Positions 34,935-43,258 of a stretch of DNA of 64,000 bases are shown here, piece by piece; within the stretch, counting starts at the first letter, position 1; each line of letters begins with the position of its first letter. The translations under genes and the position numbers were made by a program. The DNA comes from JAGOEF01 sp964511665 (GTDB taxonomy: Bacteria; Bacteroidota; Bacteroidia; Bacteroidales; ML635J-15). A model generated the notes under the pieces. That model did not search any database, was not told where the DNA came from, and saw only the letters and a list, made by a program, of their open reading frames with translations. The stretch is taken from NCBI GenBank assembly GCA_964511665.1, contig CAZEHA010000004.1, positions 1-64,000 on the forward strand, written 5' to 3'.

Positions 34935-36167
34935 ATGAAAAACGCAACGAATAAGGTAGTCTTTTTTTCGGTTGTTGCCGCGGCAATACTGGTTGCTACT
35001 GCTGTGCAAACCACCTTGCTTGTGCTCAAAGGATATGTGGCTATTTGCTGGTTCACGCCATTACTATATTATATTTCCTTATTTATTGTAATTGCAATTG
35101 TAATTTTGATGTTGACGCGGAATAAGCAGGTGCGCTCACAAAAATTAATTCTGATAGCCGGAAGCATTGTTTTTACTTGTATTGTGATTGAATATGTATT
35201 TCGAATAACCCATTTGTTTACGTCATATTCAGAAAGGAGAATCGGTATTTATGAAAGTATTTATAATGCATCGTACGGCGATTTTTGGCTAACCGGGCAC
35301 ACAGGAAATTACACGCTTTCAACACCCGAATACACCTACTCGCGTGTTGCAAACAGCATGGGGTATGGCGATAACGAGTGGCCTTTACCCGGCAACGACT
35401 CCTGTTTCAGAATTATGGCTTTGGGCGATTCGTTTACCGAAGGCGATGGAACACATGCCGACAGCACATGGTTGAAGTTTTTCGAACGAAAATGCAACAA
35501 TCGAAATACATTATTTATGAATGCCGGCTTGTGCGGTAGCGACCCCGTGTATGCATATAAAACCCTTACCGACAAGCTTATCGATTACCGGCCCCACATG
35601 CTTATTCTTTGTGTAAACAACTCCGATATTTTTGATGCCATAGTGAGGGGTGGTTTCGAGAGGTTCGAAAACGATGGCGTAAAATGGAAATCTCCACCCC
35701 GATGGGAACCCTTGTATGCTGTGTTTCACTTGGTGAGGCCGATAATACATGTATTTTTTAGTAAGGGCATGGTGCCCAGACATCGAAAAGCCAAAATCGA
35801 AAAACAAGCCGTTGGGGTTCTAATAGAAGCCATTTCAAAATTTCAATCTTTCTGTAGCAGTCACAATACTTTGTTTGTGTGTGTGGTGCACCCTATGCGC
35901 GAGGAATTGTGGGCAAAAAACTATATGCACGAAACCATTGTGAATTATTGCTCAAGTCACCAAATTGTTTGCATCGATTTGTTTCAATGGTTTGAGCAAA
36001 ACCTGAGCGAAGAAGAATTTTTGCGTTGTTTCTGGATATACGACGGACACCATAATGCTTTTGGCTATAGTAACATGGCCAATGGTATATGGCAGCAACT
36101 GTACGATAAGCAGCTTATCGATTCAAATTGTAATTACCCAAATGCCGCTATTGAGTATGCTGAATAA
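34935..36167 (+). CDS. SGNH/GDSL hydrolase with three N-terminal membrane helices (copy 1)
   Basis: 410 residues from ATG 34935 (an ATG at 34926 adds three residues). Three hydrophobic segments (about 8-30, 35-58, 72-95) precede the SGNH domain. The catalytic blocks are ALGDSFTEGDG (nucleophile Ser), NAGLCGSDP, and IYDGHHNAFGYSNMA, where DGH supplies the Asp-x-His pair. It has no TPR insert and no shared ectodomain. It is a close paralogue of the next gene, with which it shares DSFTEGDG, ADSTWLKFxERK and GFERF. The role is probably acyl transfer or removal on an extracytoplasmic glycan. The domain would lie on the outer side if the three helices are inserted as expected. Confidence 0.85.
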   Translation: MKNATNKVVFFSVVAAAILVATAVQTTLLVLKGYVAICWFTPLLYYISLFIVIAIVILMLTRNKQVRSQKLILIAGSIVFTCIVIEYVFRITHLFTSYSERRIGIYESIYNASYGDFWLTGHTGNYTLSTPEYTYSRVANSMGYGDNEWPLPGNDSCFRIMALGDSFTEGDGTHADSTWLKFFERKCNNRNTLFMNAGLCGSDPVYAYKTLTDKLIDYRPHMLILCVNNSDIFDAIVRGGFERFENDGVKWKSPPRWEPLYAVFHLVRPIIHVFFSKGMVPRHRKAKIEKQAVGVLIEAISKFQSFCSSHNTLFVCVVHPMREELWAKNYMHETIVNYCSSHQIVCIDLFQWFEQNLSEEEFLRCFWIYDGHHNAFGYSNMANGIWQQLYDKQLIDSNCNYPNAAIEYAE

Positions 36168-37353
36168 ATCCATACGGCTCATTAAAAGATTTCCGTTCGA
36201 TACCATACTGGCAGTGGGTGTACTGGTTCAAACTATGTTGTTTGTAGCCATCGGATATGAAGCCTTTAGCTTTGTTACTCCTTTTTTGTATTATCTGGCA
36301 TTGGCAGTGTTTTGTTATCGCATGTTGCCCCCGGTTTTTCGACGAAAACCAAACACAGCGGCCAACCTGCGGGTGTCGGTAATAAGTATTGTTGCTATAA
36401 TCGTAATAATTGAAGCAGGGCTCAGGCTTAGCGGTTCATGTCTCACGGTTCAGGAAATGAGAATTGGGAAATATTACAGCTTGTATTTCAGCAGCAATCA
36501 AGAGTTTTGGTTATTCGGACAAAGTGGTACTTACCAATTGACAACATCGGAGTACGACTACAGCCGCACGGCCAACAGCGAAGGCTTTCCCGATAAGGAG
36601 TGGGGACTCGAAAAACCCGACTCGACCATACGTGTGATGGCCATTGGCGATTCGTTTACCGAAGGCGATGGTGCCCATGCCGACAGCACCTGGCTGAAGT
36701 TTCTGGAACGAAAAACAAATAACCGCCGGTACGAGTTTATGAATGCAGGCATGTGTGGGAGCGACCCTGTGTTTGGCTATCATAATTTCGAAAATAAACT
36801 GTTGAAATATAAGCCCGATGTGGTGTTGCTGGCCATGAATTGTTCTGAGCAAAACGACTTGATTATCAGAGGCGGTTTCGAACGCTTCAGACCCGATGGC
36901 AGTGTGCAGTTCCGAAAACCACCCCGTTGGGAATGTATCTATGCTTTTTGCTATGTGTCGCGATTGTTTTTTAATGCGCTTTACAGCGAAGACTTTGTGC
37001 CTGTGTGGAAACTTGATGAGGTAAAAAATCAATACTATCGCGATTTGCACACTGCCATTCAAAAGTTTAGTGATTTGTGCCGAAGTAACAACATCGAATT
37101 TGTTTGCATAGCGCACCCCATTCGCATCGAGATTGAAAAGGGGATTCGCCATTTCGATAAAACCAAAGTATATTGTAATGCAAACAATATTCATTACATC
37201 GATTTGTACAGCTACTTTGCCGGCGACACAATGGCAGGCAACATTGCAGCATACTACTGGGTTAGCGACGGGCACCACAATGCCAGGGGCTACAGTGCCA
37301 TGGCCGATGCAATTTACAGTGGCCTATGCGAAAAAGGGCTGTTGCGCGATTAA
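36157..37353 (+). CDS. SGNH/GDSL hydrolase with three N-terminal membrane helices (copy 2)
   Basis: 398 residues from ATG 36157, overlapping copy 1 by 11 bases (ATG 36142 is an alternative five codons earlier). The plan is the same as copy 1: three N-terminal helices, GDSFTEGDG, NAGMCGSDP and SDGHHNARGYSAMA. The catalytic Ser and the Asp-x-His pair are intact, so both copies should be active. The similarity extends over the whole domain and points to tandem duplication. Its stop codon overlaps the nitroreductase-like gene on the other strand by 4 bases, making a tight convergent junction at the right end of the glycan genes. Confidence 0.85.
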   Translation: MLNKSIRLIKRFPFDTILAVGVLVQTMLFVAIGYEAFSFVTPFLYYLALAVFCYRMLPPVFRRKPNTAANLRVSVISIVAIIVIIEAGLRLSGSCLTVQEMRIGKYYSLYFSSNQEFWLFGQSGTYQLTTSEYDYSRTANSEGFPDKEWGLEKPDSTIRVMAIGDSFTEGDGAHADSTWLKFLERKTNNRRYEFMNAGMCGSDPVFGYHNFENKLLKYKPDVVLLAMNCSEQNDLIIRGGFERFRPDGSVQFRKPPRWECIYAFCYVSRLFFNALYSEDFVPVWKLDEVKNQYYRDLHTAIQKFSDLCRSNNIEFVCIAHPIRIEIEKGIRHFDKTKVYCNANNIHYIDLYSYFAGDTMAGNIAAYYWVSDGHHNARGYSAMADAIYSGLCEKGLLRD

Positions 37354-38204
37354 AAAATTTGTTGTGTTTCAATAGAGAAACTACAAATGTATTGTAGGTT
37401 TTTGGGGGCAACAGAGTTTGGGTTGTTAAGCATCCATTTTCCCGAAATACCACATTCGCGCAGACTAAGCTCGAAATGGCACATGGCTATCCCCATATCG
37501 ACACGTTGTAAATCAACTTTTTTCAAGGTGTCGATGGCTTTGTTACGTGCCAGATAAAAATGTGCTTTTTCGTTTTGCAGCAAAATGCGCCAGGGTTGTG
37601 CATTATTGGCCGAAGGCCCCAGCCTTACCATTTCGAGTGCCTGATGTATTGGGTTTAATTCGTTAAAAACAATGCTGCTTTCGAAAGAGTTTTCGAAAAA
37701 TAAATCGCCAAACACTTTTCGTTTATACGACCCGGCCAGCGATTTTATTATTTTACCCATTCCTGTTTCGGGAAGAGCAAGCCCCAGTGGACTTATGGTC
37801 GAAATAATTTCGTTGTCGTGAAGGTGTATGGTTTTTGCAAATTCGCTTCGCCTAAAGGTGCCGCCTATCCAACAGGTTCCAAGCTGCATATTGGTAAATT
37901 CAAGTATTTTTCGTTCTTTCACATAGCCGTAATCTTCGTGATTCATAGGAGTAGCGGCTTTCATGGCGCCGGCAAAGTAAATGGTTGCCCCTTTTATAAA
38001 CCCGTAAGTTCCCAGCTTCAGTCTTTGTTCGGCATTGCCGCTTTTATCGATAATCCAAAAACGTGAGCTATTGCCAAAAGGTCCGGTATTATGGCTTTTA
38101 AGCAGGTTTTGCACCCGAACTAATATGTCGGTTTCGGGAACAGCCGGAGTGTAATTTCTCACCGATTTACGACCGGTGATTGCATTCCGAAAATCTGTGT
38201 TCAT
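37350..38204 (-). CDS. nitroreductase family protein (TM1586-type)
   Basis: 284 residues. The N-terminus has the nitroreductase start, FRNAITGRKSVRNYTP, with the arginines that contact FMN phosphate. The chain then runs over a long alpha/beta region with LEFTNMQLGTCWIGG, and a second nitroreductase-like segment, EMVRLGPSANNAQPWRILL, near residues 195-215, with the SxxNxQPW FMN motif. This two-half layout fits the TM1586-type nitroreductases (about 250-280 residues). It is transcribed toward the SGNH genes. A role in the island pathway, such as a flavin-dependent oxidation or dehydrogenation, is possible, but it could equally be an unrelated redox enzyme at its border. Confidence 0.8.
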   Translation of the reverse strand: MNTDFRNAITGRKSVRNYTPAVPETDILVRVQNLLKSHNTGPFGNSSRFWIIDKSGNAEQRLKLGTYGFIKGATIYFAGAMKAATPMNHEDYGYVKERKILEFTNMQLGTCWIGGTFRRSEFAKTIHLHDNEIISTISPLGLALPETGMGKIIKSLAGSYKRKVFGDLFFENSFESSIVFNELNPIHQALEMVRLGPSANNAQPWRILLQNEKAHFYLARNKAIDTLKKVDLQRVDMGIAMCHFELSLRECGISGKWMLNNPNSVAPKNLQYICSFSIETQQIF

Positions 38205-38236
38205 TCTGTTTGTCGTGTTAAATATTCAGCAAAAAT

Positions 38237-38266
38237 ATAAAAGCTCCCGAAAACGGAAGCTTTTAT
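38237..38266 (-). terminator. hairpin terminator after the Ig-like lipoprotein gene
   Basis: On the minus strand a stem of about 13 pairs with one mismatch (38237-38249 with 38254-38266, loop AAAA complement) is followed by a T-rich run. It lies 24 bases beyond the stop of the Ig-like lipoprotein gene and ends 32 bases before the nitroreductase start. The T-run contains TATTTTTG in reverse, so a -7 element of the nitroreductase gene may overlap the terminator tail. Confidence 0.55.
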
Positions 38267-38289
38267 AAGAATGAGTATGACGGTTTTAT

Positions 38290-39483
38290 TTATGGCCACG
38301 GAAATCCACCTACGCTAATGGTTATAAGCGCAGCACCTGCTATATGGGGTTTTCCGGTTTCATAGGCAACAACTATGGAGGCCATACCAGCTATAGCGTC
38401 TTGCTTTATGCTAACCAGCCCGGTTGTGTTAACGGTTCCTATATTAAACATTTCGAAACCAGGGCCGTAGTCGGGTAGCTCCCATGAAAAATTAACAGGA
38501 TATTGAGTGCCAAGACCCTGACGGGTATTCTGATATGCCACTGCGTTAAACTGTTGTGTCTCACCGGGATTCAGATCGGCCCAGAAGGGCGTAACAATTA
38601 CAACTGTGTCGGGGTTAACCAATAATTCGCATTTGGCAAAAATACCATTGGCTTTGGCTACAATAAATGTTTCGCCGGTTTGAACAGGTGTTACCAAACC
38701 ATTGGCACTTACCGTAGCAATCGATGGATTCTCTGAAAACCATTCGATGGTAGCGTTGTTCACAGGGCCATCGGGGTTATAGGCTGTGGCTGTTAATTGC
38801 AGTGTTTCGGTTTTAAACAAATCGGCCGAATAGGAACTGAGTTCTATTCTTGTTACAGGCAGAGGAACCGTTGGTACGCCAATAACCATTACGGGTACAT
38901 AAAACGGACGGTCGGTCATGGTGCTTGCTGTTACCGTAATTACACATTCGCCTATTCCAACGGTATGAACCAAACCGGTAGAACTTACAGTAGCAACTGC
39001 ATTATTACTCGAAGCAAAAGTATAGCTTGGTTGCGCTCCGTTGGTAAAATACACTGTTTCGAGCTGTATGTCGAAGCCAGCCTCGTATAATATGGCAGAT
39101 GGTGCCACTGCAAAAAGTGCCGGAGCATATACACCCACAGGAACACTCGCAGTTATTGTGGTTCCGTTAACCACAACTGTAGCCGTTACACGCGCCTCAC
39201 CGGTGGCCACCGGACTAAGCACTCCTGCAGCACTAATGCTTGCTATGCTTGTTGGTGTAACCGACCAGGTAACTCCGTTAGCAGCACTCACATTACCTTC
39301 GTTATCGACCAAAACAGCTGTGTAGTTAACTGTTTCGTCGGGGTGAATATTCATAGCCCCATTTTGGATAACGAGAGCATATTGCACCTCGTTGTTGTTG
39401 TTTTCTTCGGGGTCGCATCCCGAAAAAACAAATACTCCGGCAATCAGCAATGCCGGTAACATCATTTTAAATACTTGTTTCAT
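38290..39483 (-). CDS. surface lipoprotein with bacterial Ig-like (BIG_2-type) domains
   Basis: 397 residues. The N-terminus is a lipoprotein signal with lipobox FSGC at about residue 23. The mature part has three or four repeats of about 85-95 residues. Repeat 1 has WSVTPTSIASISAAGVLSPVATGEARVTA, and repeats 2 and 3 have SNNAVATVSSTGLVHTVGIG and NPSIATVSANGLVTPVQTG, the classic BIG_2 pattern of a VATVxxxGxVTxVxxG turn. Such proteins are surface adhesins or structural proteins; no catalytic residues are visible. The gene lies between the island and asnS, divergent from asnS across 176 bases, and may or may not belong with the glycan genes. Confidence 0.85.
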   Translation of the reverse strand: MKQVFKMMLPALLIAGVFVFSGCDPEENNNNEVQYALVIQNGAMNIHPDETVNYTAVLVDNEGNVSAANGVTWSVTPTSIASISAAGVLSPVATGEARVTATVVVNGTTITASVPVGVYAPALFAVAPSAILYEAGFDIQLETVYFTNGAQPSYTFASSNNAVATVSSTGLVHTVGIGECVITVTASTMTDRPFYVPVMVIGVPTVPLPVTRIELSSYSADLFKTETLQLTATAYNPDGPVNNATIEWFSENPSIATVSANGLVTPVQTGETFIVAKANGIFAKCELLVNPDTVVIVTPFWADLNPGETQQFNAVAYQNTRQGLGTQYPVNFSWELPDYGPGFEMFNIGTVNTTGLVSIKQDAIAGMASIVVAYETGKPHIAGAALITISVGGFPWP

Positions 39484-39659
39484 ACATAATTAGTTTAAAA
39501 TTTAACTTTATAAAAATAATCAAAAATGCTTAACAATAGCTATGCCAAATTGGTTTTTAGCAATCGGCCTTAAAAGGCATTGCTTGATTCTGTGCTTTTG
39601 TAGCGTGACTGAAACGAATAAAATTTTTCTATTTTTACAAACTGAAAAATACACGAATA

Positions 39660-41102
39660 ATGAAACGTATTAAGATTAAAGAATTGTTGAACACCATGCC
39701 TTCGGCCAACGAGGTAAAAGCCATGGGCTGGGTGCGTACCAAACGTGAAAGCAAAAATGTGGCGTTTATTGCCTTAAACGACGGAAGCACCATACACAAT
39801 ATTCAGATAGTAGTTGATATGACACCCGAAAACAATCAACTATTGCAACGCATTCATACCGGTGCATCGGTGGTTGCCTCGGGTATTTTGGTAGAATCGG
39901 CCGGTTCGGGTCAAAAGGTTGAAATGCAATGCAATAGTATTGAGATTATAGGCGAAGCCAACCCCGACGAATATCCCTTACAACCCAAAAAACACAGTCT
40001 CGAATTTCTTCGCGAAATAGCGCACCTGAGGTTTCGCACCAATCTGTTTGGAGCCATAACCCGAGTGAGGCATTCGATGATTTTTGCCATTCATAAGTTT
40101 TTCAACGATAAGGGTTTTTACAATATCCATTCTCCTATTATTACCGGCAGCGATGCCGAAGGTGCCGGCGAAATGTTTCGCGTAAGTGTGCTCGATGCAA
40201 AAAACCCGCCTCTTACCGAGGATGGGAAAGTCGATTTTTCGAAAGATTTTTTTGGCCGCGAGACCAATCTTACCGTATCGGGGCAGCTGGAAGCCGAGCT
40301 AGCAGCACTTGCCATGAGTGAAGTATATACCTTTGGACCTACCTTCAGGGCAGAAAACTCCAATACAGCACGGCATTTGGCAGAATTTTGGATGATAGAA
40401 CCCGAAATGGCATTTTACGATATTGTCGACGACCAGAATCTTGCCGAAGAAATGCTGAAATACCTTGTAGCTTATGCCCTCGACAATTGTAGCGACGACC
40501 TTGAGTTTTTGGCAAAACGTCGTGCCGAAGAGCAAAAATCGAAACCCGAAAACGAACGCGACGAAATGGGCCTCATCGAAAAACTCGAGTTTGTTCTGAA
40601 CAATGAATTTGTGCGTATCAGCTACACCGAAGCTATCGATATACTGAAAGCATCAAAACCCAATAAGAAAAAGCAATTTCAGTATCCGGTTAACGATTGG
40701 GGTACCGATTTGCAAAGCGAACACGAACGTTATCTGGTTGAAAAACACTTCAAAAAACCGGTTATTCTTACCGACTATCCCAAGCAAATAAAAGCGTTTT
40801 ACATGAAACAGAACGACGATGGCAAAACTGTAAGAGCCATGGATGTGCTGTTCCCACAAATTGGAGAAATTATTGGGGGGTCGCAACGCGAAGACAATTA
40901 CGAAAAATTACTTACCCGAATGCGCGAAATGCATATTCCCGAAAAAGAGATGTGGTGGTATCTCGAAACGCGAAAATTCGGTTCGGTGCCGCACAGTGGA
41001 TTTGGGTTAGGATTCGAAAGACTTATGCTTTTTGTTACCGGAATGGGTAATATTCGCGATGTTATTCCCTTTCCACGTACACCAAAAAATGCAGAATTTT
41101 AA
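39660..41102 (+). CDS. asnS: asparagine--tRNA ligase
   Basis: Class IIb aminoacyl-tRNA synthetase charging tRNA-Asn. The chain is 480 residues, close to the family's usual length. An N-terminal OB-fold anticodon-binding domain (about 1-115) contains the typical GWVRTKRESKNVAFIALNDGS. The catalytic domain shows FRAENSNTARHLAEFWMIEPEMAF (class II motif 2) in two parts and GFGLGFERLMLFVTGMGNIRDVIPFPR (motif 3) at the C-terminus, with the usual arginine. It begins the right-hand housekeeping flank after the island. The 176 bases upstream contain several T-rich stretches but no complete consensus promoter. Confidence 0.97.
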   Translation: MKRIKIKELLNTMPSANEVKAMGWVRTKRESKNVAFIALNDGSTIHNIQIVVDMTPENNQLLQRIHTGASVVASGILVESAGSGQKVEMQCNSIEIIGEANPDEYPLQPKKHSLEFLREIAHLRFRTNLFGAITRVRHSMIFAIHKFFNDKGFYNIHSPIITGSDAEGAGEMFRVSVLDAKNPPLTEDGKVDFSKDFFGRETNLTVSGQLEAELAALAMSEVYTFGPTFRAENSNTARHLAEFWMIEPEMAFYDIVDDQNLAEEMLKYLVAYALDNCSDDLEFLAKRRAEEQKSKPENERDEMGLIEKLEFVLNNEFVRISYTEAIDILKASKPNKKKQFQYPVNDWGTDLQSEHERYLVEKHFKKPVILTDYPKQIKAFYMKQNDDGKTVRAMDVLFPQIGEIIGGSQREDNYEKLLTRMREMHIPEKEMWWYLETRKFGSVPHSGFGLGFERLMLFVTGMGNIRDVIPFPRTPKNAEF

Positions 41103-41144
41103 CTTTTTTGCGTAATTTGCGTATGAAATAAAAAGACCAATGCC

Positions 41145-42596
41145 ATGTTGAAGCAATCGTTACAACAAAAACTGCTGCAAAAGCTTTCGCCACAGCAGAT
41201 ACAGATGATTAAGCTGCTAGAGTTGCCCACATTGCAATTGGAGCAACGAATAAAAAAAGAGCTTGAAGAAAATCCTGCACTCGAAGAAGGTGCCGACGAG
41301 GAAGAAGAATTCGATGAACAAAACGACGAGAACAATACCGACGATGGTTCCGATGATGAATTTAGCCTCGACGATTACATCGACGACGACGATGTGCCTG
41401 CATATCGCTTGCAAGCAAACAATTATTCGAAAGACGATGAACATCGCGAGATCCCATTCTCGTCGGGGGTCAGCTTTCATGAATATGTTAGCAATCAATT
41501 GGGATTAAAGCAAATTACAGCGCGCCAACGCCAATTGGCCGAGTTTCTTATTGGCAGCATGAACGAAGACGGTTATATTCATCGCGATTTACCCTCTATT
41601 TCGGACGACATGGCATTTAATCAAAATATTTCGACCAACGAGGAGGAGCTCGAAGATGCCCTGTATATTGTGCAAGACCTCGATCCGGCAGGAATTGGGG
41701 CGCGCGACTTGCGCGAATGCCTGCTGATACAACTCGACCGAAAAGAACATAAAACAATTGCCGTAATAAATGCACACGAAATTATTTTCGACTATTTTGA
41801 AGAATTCACCAAAAAGCATTACGATAAAATAATGCACAAAATGGACCTTGATGAGTCGGCGCTAAAGCAAGCTCTTAAGGTAATTCTTCGTTTAAATCCT
41901 AAACCGGGCAGCAGCTATAGCGATTCGTCGTCGCGTGCTGCACAAACCATTATTCCCGATTTTATTTTCGAAATCAACAACGGCAAACCCGAAATAAGCC
42001 TGAATCAGCGGAATGCTCCCGAGCTAAGAATGAGCCGTGATTATACCGAAATGTTGCGTGGTCTGCAAAAAGGGAACGAAAATGTTACCCGATCGGAAAA
42101 AGACGCTGCTACATTTATTAAGCAAAAACTCGATTCGGCCAAATGGTTTATCGATGCTATTAAACAACGGCAAAACACCCTTCTGGTAACTATGAATGCA
42201 ATACTCGAATATCAGAAAGACTTTTTTATGGAGGGTGACGAAACAATGCTGAAACCCATGATTTTAAAAGACATCGCCGAAATAACAGGTCTTGACATTT
42301 CGACCATTTCGCGAGTGGCCAACAGCAAATACATTCAAACCCCTTTTGGAAACTATTTGCTGAAGCACTTTTTTTCGGAAGGCATGCAAACCGACTCGGG
42401 CGAAGAGGTGAGTACGCGTGAAATAAAGCAGATTTTGCGCGATTGCATCGATGCCGAAAACAAACGCAAACCCCTTACCGACGATAAACTGGCGGCAATA
42501 CTCAAAGAAAAAGGCTATGTGATTGCCCGCAGAACCGTGGCTAAATACCGCGAGCAACTCGATATTCCGGTTGCACGTCTCCGAAAAGCATTGTAA
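41145..42596 (+). CDS. rpoN: RNA polymerase sigma-54 factor
   Basis: Recognises -24/-12 promoters and needs an AAA+ activator. The chain is 483 residues. The N-terminal Gln/Leu-rich region I (LKQSLQQKLLQKLSPQQIQMIKLLELP) is followed by an acidic region II (about 45-85), the core-binding domain, a helix-turn-helix (about 385-410) and the RpoN box, read here as ARRTVAKYREQL at about residue 463. All diagnostic parts are present. It follows asnS after 42 bases and overlaps the next gene by one base (TAATG). No -24/-12 sites were looked for systematically in the window. Confidence 0.97.
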   Translation: MLKQSLQQKLLQKLSPQQIQMIKLLELPTLQLEQRIKKELEENPALEEGADEEEEFDEQNDENNTDDGSDDEFSLDDYIDDDDVPAYRLQANNYSKDDEHREIPFSSGVSFHEYVSNQLGLKQITARQRQLAEFLIGSMNEDGYIHRDLPSISDDMAFNQNISTNEEELEDALYIVQDLDPAGIGARDLRECLLIQLDRKEHKTIAVINAHEIIFDYFEEFTKKHYDKIMHKMDLDESALKQALKVILRLNPKPGSSYSDSSSRAAQTIIPDFIFEINNGKPEISLNQRNAPELRMSRDYTEMLRGLQKGNENVTRSEKDAATFIKQKLDSAKWFIDAIKQRQNTLLVTMNAILEYQKDFFMEGDETMLKPMILKDIAEITGLDISTISRVANSKYIQTPFGNYLLKHFFSEGMQTDSGEEVSTREIKQILRDCIDAENKRKPLTDDKLAAILKEKGYVIARRTVAKYREQLDIPVARLRKAL

Positions 42597-43219
42597 TGCA
42601 ATATCCAAGCTACCTTAAAATACCGTCACAAATAATAAGCGTGTTATTTCACCCGCTTATTATTCCCACGTTGGGCTGTTTTGTTGTGTTTAATAGCGGT
42701 TTTTATTTGGGATTGCTGCCCCAAAAAGTGATGCAGGCAGTGTATATTGTTGTGTTTGTGCTTACGTTTTTGTTGCCTTCGCTTATTATTCCGGCCTTAT
42801 ACCTGCAAAAATACATCACATCGTTTTCCATCGAAAATCGTAAAGAACGGATATTGCCTCTGGCTGTGGTTGCCATAATGTATGGATTAAGCTATTATTT
42901 TATGCAGCGCAGCGGCTTCCCTCCTATTTTACTGAAGTTTATTATGGCGAGCCTTATTAGCATTGTAGTGAGCATGCTGGTTACACTGAAATGGAAAATC
43001 AGCCTTCATACCATGGGTCTAGGAGGTTTAACCGGACTAATATTGTATCTATCGATAGCCTATAGCCTTCATTTACATAGTTTTATAATTGTTGTGATTC
43101 TAATTTCGGGCATTACTGCCACATCGCGAATGATTGCCGGTGATCATACTCCGGCACAAGTATATACAGGGTTTATTGGCGGAGCAATAATAATAGCCGT
43201 GGCAATGGCCTTGCTGTAA
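42596..43219 (+). CDS. PAP2-like polytopic membrane protein
   Basis: 207 residues with about six membrane helices. The C-terminal half has an arrangement typical of PAP2-type phosphatases: a SLHTMGLGGLTG segment near residue 140 and a SRMIAGDHTPAQVYTGFIGG segment near 180, matching the SGH and SRxxxxxH motifs of the family in reduced form; the upstream KxxxxxxRP motif is not clear. Some Bacteroidota relatives lack full catalytic sets and are unassigned. Translation is probably coupled to rpoN by the one-base overlap. A lipid-phosphate phosphatase role is a reasonable guess, but activity is uncertain. Confidence 0.7.
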   Translation: MQYPSYLKIPSQIISVLFHPLIIPTLGCFVVFNSGFYLGLLPQKVMQAVYIVVFVLTFLLPSLIIPALYLQKYITSFSIENRKERILPLAVVAIMYGLSYYFMQRSGFPPILLKFIMASLISIVVSMLVTLKWKISLHTMGLGGLTGLILYLSIAYSLHLHSFIIVVILISGITATSRMIAGDHTPAQVYTGFIGGAIIIAVAMALL

Positions 43220-43258
43220 GCATATAACATCTTCGGTTTAGCCCATCAGTATTTATTG

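Noticed and set aside
36511..37278. Open reading frame of 255 codons on the - strand
   Set aside because: It is antisense to the second SGNH copy, whose catalytic motifs are intact; the frame has no family match.
6878..38204. A phosphonate biosynthesis cluster
   Set aside because: I looked for a PEP mutase signature (EDKxxxxxNS) and a phosphonopyruvate decarboxylase and saw neither; the nucleotidyltransferase alone is not evidence.
39484..39659. A CRISPR array, riboswitch or tRNA in the longer gaps
   Set aside because: The gaps (such as this one of 176 bases, or 45977-46146) have no regular repeats, cloverleaf or conserved riboswitch core that I could see; they are A/T-rich promoter regions.
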